A stretch of 64,000 nucleotides of DNA, from assembly GCF_018320785.1 (NCBI RefSeq), contig NC_054872.1, positions 39,854,551-39,918,550 on the forward strand, in the 5' to 3' direction. This document shows positions 56,166-64,000 of this stretch, one piece after another. Position 1 is the stretch's first letter. Every line of letters begins with the position of its first letter. The translations under genes and the position numbers were made by a program. This DNA is from Cheilinus undulatus (Eukaryota; Chordata; Actinopteri; Labriformes; Labridae). Below the pieces are notes generated by a model that searched no databases, had not been told where the DNA came from, and saw nothing but the letters and a program-made list of their open reading frames with translations.

Positions 56166-59100
56166 GTTTACCTGCTAGATCCTTTGAAACACTTCTGTTT
56201 GTTGCTGGTCCTTCTGTGAGCCCCAATCTCCATTTTGTGGAGTGGCTGAAGCGCAAGGGACTCTCTCATGAAAAACCTCAAGTTGACAGAAACATCTTTA
56301 AGAAAAACTGAATCAACAACAGACACCACCACTTCTTTAATGTGGGTCTGATCATAGTCATAAAACATTATGTTAATGTAAAACATAAAACCAAAAAATT
56401 AAGCATGAAAAATTGTTTATCTTTTGGTTTAGATCTGTTCTTAACCAGTGATCTCCTGTACTACTGTCAGATTCATCCACACATATCTCTGCAGCCATTG
56501 TATTAACACCAACCACTCCAGAGCAAGATCACATGAATTTGAAAATAGGCCTCTTTGGGGTCCTGGATGAAACAAGAGGTCTGATGACAGGAGGAAGTGT
56601 TCTTGTATTGCTGGATAGAGTTTTAACATTTGAAGTAAAAAAGGAAACATTTTCCAGATAATAATGGCAAATAGCTGACCTTGTTAACCAAACAGAAGCT
56701 AAGAATTGCTGAGATGATTACAATACCAGTGTTAGCCAGGAAAATGAACATAAAACTGACTGAATAGACACAAAATCACTTTTAAGGCAGGTATCAAGCT
56801 TTGTTGTGATCATTTTTCAATTTTGCACTGATGACCTTTAAGGTTGGATCCCTTTAATTTGCATCATGAAAAAATCTGCTGTGTTATCTGCTCATTGTTA
56901 TTATGAATGCCTTAAGAGTGTGGTTCCATTTCCAGCAGCAGCACCATTGTCTGTTTGAAGATGCTCTAAAAGTGATGGGAGAACCCTGGTAATTGATTTA
57001 GGCTTTGTTAACGAAGAGCTTGTTAACAAAGATCTCCCCTTTAAGACTCACTCACGCTCATGTGTGAAGACACTATCTTTTTTTTTTTTTTTTTTTTTTT
57101 CAGTTTTCTGATACCGGTGCCAAATTGGTATTTCTATATGGGGCCTGAGCGGTGACTGAATTGATACTTTTGAGAGGACAGAAGTTGGTTGAACATCAGC
57201 TGGAGATTAAAAGTTGTCTGGGTATCGTAAATGATTCACAGAAATCTCTGTAGAAGATGCCAGATGTATATGGGTAACTTTACACACATAGTCACACAAA
57301 TTCTGTAGCAATTTTCTTGCCTCACACTTGGGGTGGCGGGGTATTGAAATGAAGTATCGATATCTGTGTTGTAATTGGATCCAGTCGGTATCAGATGTGT
57401 TGGTACCGGTTCCATGTCGGTACCAGATTTCGATATTTACCTCTTGATGACACAGTGCTATTTTGTTCCCTAATATAAGACTGTAATGTACACAGCTCAT
57501 TGTAATGCAATCTGTTGCAGTGTACAGCTGGAAAATGCTTCAGTTCTTCATTGGCAAATCAGTGATGAGAAATGATCTGAAAGTTATTGTTCATAAACCA
57601 TATTTGCTGGGTGCACATTTAAACCATCAGATTATAAAGATGCTTAAACTTGATATTAATTCCTTCAATGGGATATATAAATGACATTGATAGAGGTAGT
57701 AGGTTATTTTAGGCACTGAAATATTCTGTTACTTGTTTATAAAACTGCCTGCTGATTGAACTCAAAGCTGGATGGAGCTTGCTATTGTTGCACATCTATG
57801 GAACGGTTCTGTTGGTTTTCAAATTGAAAATAATCTAAATATAGTTAACTGAAATAGCTGAAACAGTCAGATCATCCTTCTGGACAGAGAATGATAACAA
57901 GATGGGTCTGTCATACAAACACAGCAGAATTTCCTTGACTCAGTCCAGCGTTCATTAGACACAGTAACAGAAAGTAGCCATCAGTAAAATATTAGTCGAT
58001 AAATATGAACAGACTGTCTGACTCAAAGAACACAGAATATTACTTTACAATCTCAGATACTGGCTGATAAAAGTTTTACAAAACTTCTAAAGTTGAGAGG
58101 AAAAGAGTCCATGTGTTTTGTACTCAGAGCAAGAAACATCTTTATTTGATCAGTTTTGCTTATGTAACTCAGTTTACCATTGAAGTGTGTGAACAACACT
58201 GCATCTATAAATGACTTCCAGTGCCCCTGTAATGGACACCAAGAGTCTCTAATACAATCATGGGGCCAGCATGACTGGTATATGTCACTGCTCATCACAG
58301 CCTAATTCAATGCTGTAAATTAATGTATTCACGACCTTTTTTTAAATAAAATCAAGATTGCGTTAAAATACCATACAGTCTCTACTTTCCTGCATAATCA
58401 TGTGTTTCAAAATTCATCAAATTGTGTGTCATATTTATATTTTCTTTCTCTTGCAGTCTGTAAACAAGGCTGAAGTAAATGTGATATTAAATTGCGTATG
58501 AACAGGATACTTGTTTTAAGCTTCAGCTGTAGAGATTCTATTTATAGTCCACATGCTTTGAAATGAAAACCAAAGTGGGGGTTTATTTTAAATTTTCTAT
58601 GTACATATTTATATTTAGTGCATTGGCCAACAGGTTGGTGCAGAAGAAAAAGAGAAAAACCTGAGTTGTTGACATAGTATTTGAAAAATCATACAGAGAA
58701 AAATGTTGTTTTTCTGGTTTTTAACAAATAAATTTGTCTTAGAAATTAAATGATAAAATCGAGATCCTGATCTGGCCCTAAAACCAAATCGGGATGTTAT
58801 TTTTTTTCCCATATCGCCCACCCCTAATTCCAGCCTATCTACACTGCACAGCTTATGCTCTCTATCTCGTTTCCTCTTTTCAGAAATTCTGGCAATTGGT
58901 CCCAGAGTCCCATCCTCTTCCTGTTCCAGTCCTGCGGTTTTCAGCCACAATCTTCAATTAGCCCCAGAGCTAATGAACCTCTCCCAAGTCTAACAAGATG
59001 CAGACCTAGCTCTTTCAACACTCTGCTTCCCTAACCGGCTATAACTGCCTCAGATCTTTATACAATATATACCAAATATGTTTCCCTCTCCTGGACATCA

Positions 59101-59220
59101 TGCCCATCTGCAACTTCATTTCACACGCACATAAAAAAAAAAAAAAAAACCCTTAAACATCTGGTTTACCACCATCCAACTACCACCATCCTCCCAACTA
59201 CCACATCTAACTATTGGGGC
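56166..59220. other. Intergenic stretch with repeat fragments
   Basis: No gene. 57078-57440 holds a T run and GATACCGGTGCCAA / TTGGTACCGGTTCC words of a hAT-like MITE. 58745-58830 (AAATCGAGATCCTGATCTGG ... ATCGCCCACCCCTA) is another MITE end. 59131-59149 is an A run. Confidence 0.45.
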
Positions 59221-59224
59221 CATG

Positions 59225-60235
59225 ATTCAAGTGAAGGAAATCTTGATCATTTGCTGAAGTACAAGGCAGAGAAAGACTCATGCCATGCCAGCTGATTAGA
59301 GAGCAAACAGGATGTTTACACATCTGGAGTTATTCAAAATGATTTGATTAGTTTGGTGAGCAACTCAGCTGTTAAGGATGTTTTTGACAAGATTCCATCA
59401 CTTCCACATTAGCAGCTCTCTATATTGATGGATGGCACAAGGGATCAGTCTGTAAAAGAGCAGCAGGCGTTGTGCATCAGGTATTTTGACCATGAGTTGG
59501 TGTAACATGAAGAATTCATTGGCTTGTATGAGGTTGTGACCACTGGAGAAAAATCTTGGTGGTAAAGGATGTTCTGCTGCATCTTAATTTGCCCATCACA
59601 GGTTTGCACAGCCATGCATATGATGGAGCTGCAAACGTGGCTGGCAAATGTTCAGGGACATCAGCCATCATTCAGAGAGATCAGCCACTCAATATGTGCA
59701 TTGTGTGAGCCTTGCTGCCCAGCAACCCTGTTTCATCTGAGCTGTTATTCGTCACTCCATGGAATGGGGTCATGAGCTGGGAGTTTTATTTGGACAGTCA
59801 GGCAAACTAAAGGATATCATTAAGGGAATTGTGACACCTGGGGAGGGGCTACAGTAGGCAATCTTTGCCCCACAAGATGAACAGTTTGATCAAGTGCCAT
59901 ACATGCTGTTCTTAGCCAATATGAGCATGTATTGTCTGCTTTGAGTGAGACTGCAGCATGCAACTTTGATGCAAAAGGGCACAGGGCTTGTATGATAAAG
60001 TTCAGCAGGGAAATTCTGCTCTTGGTTGTTTGCTTGCCCTAGTAACAGTAACAGAGGAGTTAGAGACTGTCAATGTTTTCCTCCAGTGCAGAACACAGAC
60101 CATAGATGTCATGCTCTCTGCTGTTGCTTGTGTGAAAGATATTTTGTGGGGAAAAGATGAAACCGTGATGCCTTCCAAAAGGTTTACACCAAAGTATCAT
60201 GACTGTGTGAATGCCTTAATTTAACTCCTGTTGCT
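59225..60235 (+). pseudogene. Dead hAT transposase (DUF4371 / ZMYM1-like)
   Basis: Across frames one reads LMDGTRDQSVKEQQALCIRY, EFIGLYEVVTTGEKS, LHLNLPITGLHSHAYDGAAN and AGKCSGTSAIIQRDQPL. These are the core blocks of the DUF4371 hAT-transposase-derived family (GxYDGAxNxxGKxxG). In-frame stops (for example before GAAGAATTC and in the CIV region) and shifts make it non-coding. The zinc-finger N-terminus and the C-terminal dimerisation domain are not recognisable. Confidence 0.75.
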
Positions 60236-60599
60236 GCGCCTCATGTCTATGAGCCACCTCAGTGTTTTACTGGCTCTTCTCCTGCACATGTACATGCATC
60301 CTCTTCTGAGAACTACAGAGCAGAGTTTCATAACGCCCTTTACGTTGTAGATGCACAGATCAAAGAATGGTTCCAACAGGAAGGATGAGAATGATAAGAA
60401 ATCTGGAGTAAGTCTTCTTAACTGGAGAGGTAGATGATGTGCAAGAGTATCCAGTGCTGAATTCAGACTGCCTAAGGATACAGCTAGGAATTTTCAAAAC
60501 CAAATATTCTTTCCAGTTTAACAGTGAAGTTGTTGGTATTCTCAAGGGTATGAGTCCTGGGGTACATGGCCTGTGTCCAAGTTAAAACACTTTGCTCAT

Positions 60600-61682
60600 T
60601 GCTCATTGTTGTTCCAGTGTAGTTAGTTAGTTTAGTAGTTAGTTTAGTTTATTCAATCATAACACAACACCAAACATTTTGCACAGTATAGACATTTCAA
60701 ACAAAATCAATAGTCATGTGTTGAATAATGAATGAAAAGGCATAGGCAGAAGCAAACTGCATATAAAAGCCTATCCTACATTTTCAACTTTTTAAGCTAC
60801 CAACTTCCAGCAATGCAAAGAAACAACAACAGATAATCAGTCACACTTATACGCTTCAAAGATAGCTTTACAAACCATTTACTAGAAAACCAAAAGAGAA
60901 TTACATGTTTTTGCATTTATACTGGCATCATTCCAGAATTGAACTCCAACAATGGAAGCACATCTCCTTTTCATACCTTTTTTAGCTTTTTGTACAATAA
61001 ATTTACAAACACCTCTGAGATTATACGGACTCTCCTGAATTGAAAATAACCTCTGTACTGAGTCAGGGAGCATTTTGACTTTGCTCTAAACATCATTTGC
61101 ATTATTTTATAATAAAACAAATCATAAAATTTCATAACATGAGAATTTAGAAAAAGTGGATCCGTGTGAGCATAGTAATCAGCCTTATTGATGATGCGTA
61201 CGGCTCGTTTTTATAGTTTTATTATAGAATTTATGGTCGTTTTAAAGGTGGATCCCCACAATTCCACACAATAAGATATATAGGGAACAATTAATGAGTA
61301 ATAGATTAAATGCAAGGCCTTAGAATTTAATACATTTCTAGATTTATATAGAATTGCAACTGACTTTGAAATTTTCCTTTGAATGTATTCAATATGTTGC
61401 TTCCATGTTAACTGTTGGTCGATCACAACCCCAAGGAATTTGGTCTCATAAACTCTTTCAATATCAACATTACAGATTTTTAGTTTAATATTACCATCAC
61501 TTTCCTTTAGATTCCCAAAAACCATAAATTTCGTTTTCTTAATATTTAAAGATAATTTATTGACATCAAACCAAGTTTTGAGATTTCCCAGCTCTCTTTC
61601 TACACTACACAAAAGTTCTTTTAAATTCTTACCAGACTAAAATAAATTTGTATCATCTGCAAATATTACGTATCTAAAGAAA
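60600..61682 (-). mobile_element. L2-like LINE, 3' part
   Basis: The minus strand shows the RT catalytic FADD box at about 61663-61652, followed by an in-frame stop. The thumb region comes next in the 61612-61211 frame (WFDVNKLSLNIKKTKFMVFG, FLGVVIDQQLTWKQHI, YISYCVELWG) and a C-terminal tail down to about 60880. A simple GTTAGTTTA-type repeat at 60622-60650 marks the 3' end. 5'-truncated, as is usual for LINEs, and inactive. Confidence 0.8.
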
Positions 61683-63038
61683 TCAGTCACATTCCAGCGT
61701 CATCTGCTAAAGCCGATGAAGCATTTATTTTGAAATTGTAATGTTGTGCTCTTGTGTTCTTCTACATTTTCTTACTACACTTCAGCACCACACTAAAAAC
61801 ACCGACATGCAAACATCTCAATAAAGCAACCCTTACTGCCAAGAGAAAGTTGTACAGTCAGACAGTTTCCTTACTTCTCTGGCTCTGTTCAACCAGTGAA
61901 GGTCAGATTTTCAAATAAAGGCCCCATAACACTGACATGTTTGATGAACGGGCGCGTTAGCAGCAATAGTGACCATATCCATACCATGCCAGTTGACAGG
62001 AAGTTGCCATAACTTAGTGAGAAGCCTGCACCCATTACCTGCCAATGCTAAATACAAGTAGACAACAAAGCCATGCACATGAGATCAAAGATACGACAAG
62101 ACAATCTAATATCTAATTTGTCATGCACACTCATCACTGTCTGGACAGGGGCATGATTGACAGTACTTTGAGAGAACTACCGCTGTAATTCTTACAATGT
62201 GGCAGAAAGGGAACAAGCAAAAAGGCACAAGACACGGGATCTATTTTATCACAAAGAAGCCTGTAATTTACCCAAACCAAGAATAACAAATTGCAAACCA
62301 AAGTAGAAGAACAAGTTCTTGAAAAGAGGTGAAATTAATTTAATTCTTATTAATTATGCAGAAAAGTAGTAGGTGTGATCTCAAAAATAGAAGCTAACAC
62401 CTTGAGAGAAATAGTGATTTACAGCCACCGGTTTTATTAACCAAATAAAACACAAAGATTGCAAAATACAAATAAAAAAAATATAGAAAATGGAAAGCAA
62501 AAAAAACCTCTCTGTCTGTTCCTGTGAGCTGACTCATATATGAGCATTGTCTGCCCTTGGCTTTTTGGCTCTTACCGGAAAGTTCCCACACCTAACATCC
62601 AGACAACTCAAACAAAAAAGAAACAATGATTATTACAAAAGAAATTAGTGCATAAATTGTGCACATGAAATTTAAATAATGTAAGACTGAATACAGAAAA
62701 GATTGGTATCAAATTAAAATAAGTATGTGGATTGTTTGTGTGGTTGATTAAAAAATAAACCCATGTCCATGGGAAACTGAGGAAGTGAGAGTATGGATGA
62801 GAGTGATGCTATATGTGTGGCTGTATTTGCAGGCACTGATACAATTTTGCAACAACAGAAAATTAATACATATAGATGATATGGTGGCTGATTTTGTGAT
62901 TTTTTGGAGGCTTAGTAGGCTTAATTATAAACAGCCTTCTTATTTTCTAATTATAGTTTTTAAAAGTGTATGACCCCAATTTAAGATGGGGAGAGTGCAG
63001 TGAGAGCAGAGTGAGAGTAAGCACTTTTGATCACAGGA
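61683..63038. other. Intergenic stretch, 3' flank of the right-edge receptor
   Basis: No gene or clear repeat recognised. Confidence 0.45.
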
Positions 63039-63321
63039 TCAGGTGTGACGTTTGTCAATGACATCATAGTCTGGAGATATGTTACTGCGATCAATATTCA
63101 TATATATATTGTCCTCTTCTTTTGGCTTCACATTCTTTCTGTGTCTCCTTTAGAGAAAAGAGAACAAAATGATTATGTATTTCATCAGCAGAGTTTTTAA
63201 ACTGAACAGTTTAACAGTGTGATAACTTACCAAAGGAATACCATGCAGACACTGAGGAGGACATTCACAGTGAGAGACACTCCAGCAACAGCCCAGGCAA
63301 GAACTCCACCATGCTCAAGAC
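63039..63321 (-). CDS. 3' end of a third single-pass receptor (siglec-like cluster member)
   Basis: Two exons: 63321-63231 (TM) and 63147-63039 (tail, stop TGA at 63041-63039), joined in phase 2 by a GT-AG intron. The TM exon enters in phase 1, as in Siglecs A and B, and encodes GGVLAWAVAGVSLTVNVLLSV, followed by CMVFLW. The 35-residue tail has NIYMNID (YxN, Grb2-type; YMN is also close to a PI3K YxxM site) and PDYDVI. The strand, exon phases and TM/tail layout resemble the two siglecs next door, so I infer an Ig-superfamily receptor whose Ig exons lie to the right of the window. A TM asparagine is unusual. The Ig part is not seen, so the family is inference. Confidence 0.68.
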
Positions 63322-63694
63322 CTTTAATAAGAAACAGTATAAATCTCTGATATCCATGTTGTAGTGTCATCAATTCAGCAGTGACTCAGTTGCAAATCAA
63401 CTGTTTTTGTTTTTTGGTTATGATAAAAAAAATCCCTCCACTGACTGATCAGTGTTAAATTGTTAATGTTAATTATTGTTATAGTAGTCCTGCATATGAA
63501 ATATGCTCTCAGTAAGCTGACTGAATGGTTAAACATGATCAGCATTCTTATGCCTCCTACAGATTGTGTGTTTTACTTCCTTCAAAACAGTATCGTAACT
63601 ACAGGCATGTAGACATTAACCTAGTAATGGCACAGCCATTCTTAGTGACAGCCAACCAACTTGACATTGTTACCTAAAGAGTAATGAATCTGTC

Positions 63695-64000
63695 ACCAGA
63701 TTAAATGACTACAGGCCTTTTGCCCTGACATCTGTGGTCATGAAATCCTTTGAGAGGCTGGTATTGAGCCACCTGAAAGACATTACAGGCCCCCTGGATC
63801 CTCTGCAGTTTGTCTATGGGGCGAACAGGTTGGTGGATGATGCAGTCAACATGGTGGTACATCCTGCACATCACTACTCCCCAGGGAACTATGCCAGGAT
63901 CCTGTGGACTTCATTTCAGCGCTCAGCACCATCGTTCCTGAAATCCTCCACCAGCAGCTCACCCAGCTCACAATGCCAGCTTCCACTTGTCAGTGGATCT
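63695..64000 (+). mobile_element. CR1/L2-clade LINE reverse-transcriptase fragment
   Basis: LNDYRPFALTSVVMKSFERL, then LDPLQFVYGANR, are RT fingers/palm blocks. Near 63910 the match jumps frame to DFISALSTIVPEIL and TCQWI, so a frameshift is present. Cut by the window edge. It lies in the intron or flank of the right-edge receptor, on the opposite strand. Confidence 0.8.

Overview
The window is vertebrate nuclear DNA, almost certainly from a teleost fish. Its genes are split into short exons with GT-AG introns. The intergenic DNA is AT-rich and full of repeats typical of fish: hAT, Tc1 and piggyBac-like DNA elements, tRNA-derived SINEs, L2/CR1-like LINE fragments and one full-length sushi-type Ty3/gypsy element. 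The species cannot be named from the sequence. Coding exons were assembled by hand from reading frame, splice-site dinucleotides and intron phase. For lim2 and for both complete Ig receptors the summed exon lengths are exact multiples of three.

Layout. 0.2-0.85 kb (+): last three exons and polyA signal of a gene I do not recognise. 1-13.4 kb: no gene, many decayed repeats. 13.5-19.7 kb (+): lim2 (lens MP20), four coding exons, 173 aa, with a repeat-filled 5 kb first coding intron. 21.1-22 kb (-): an intact free-fatty-acid-receptor-like GPCR (ffar2/ffar3 type), coding region in one exon. 26.9-40.4 kb (-): Siglec A, an MAG/CD22-like receptor with V + 3 C2 domains found, a TM segment and a tail without ITIM. 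Its first coding intron holds a 5.4 kb sushi-like retrotransposon. 44.6-54.4 kb (-): Siglec B, V + 4 C2 domains, a TM segment and a tail with ITIM/YxN tyrosines, 727 aa. Its first intron holds a hAT element that itself carries a solo LTR. 54.5-63 kb: repeats, including a dead hAT transposase and an L2-like LINE. 63.0-63.3 kb (-): last two exons of a third single-pass receptor running off the right edge. 63.7-64.0 kb (+): LINE reverse-transcriptase fragment.

How it fits together. In mammals MAG, CD22 and the FFAR genes are neighbours, and LIM2 lies by another SIGLEC cluster on the same chromosome. Finding lim2, an ffar gene and tandem siglec genes within 50 kb suggests an ancestral linkage. 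Siglec B looks like a sialic-acid-binding inhibitory receptor: it keeps the key V-domain arginine and an ITIM. Siglec A keeps the siglec cysteine pattern but has tryptophan where that arginine should be and lacks an ITIM, so the two neighbours have probably diverged in function. I found no wholly new system. The strongest leads are this divergence, the retrotransposon next to the Siglec A exon-1 donor, the nested insertion in Siglec B, and a relic V exon upstream of Siglec A.
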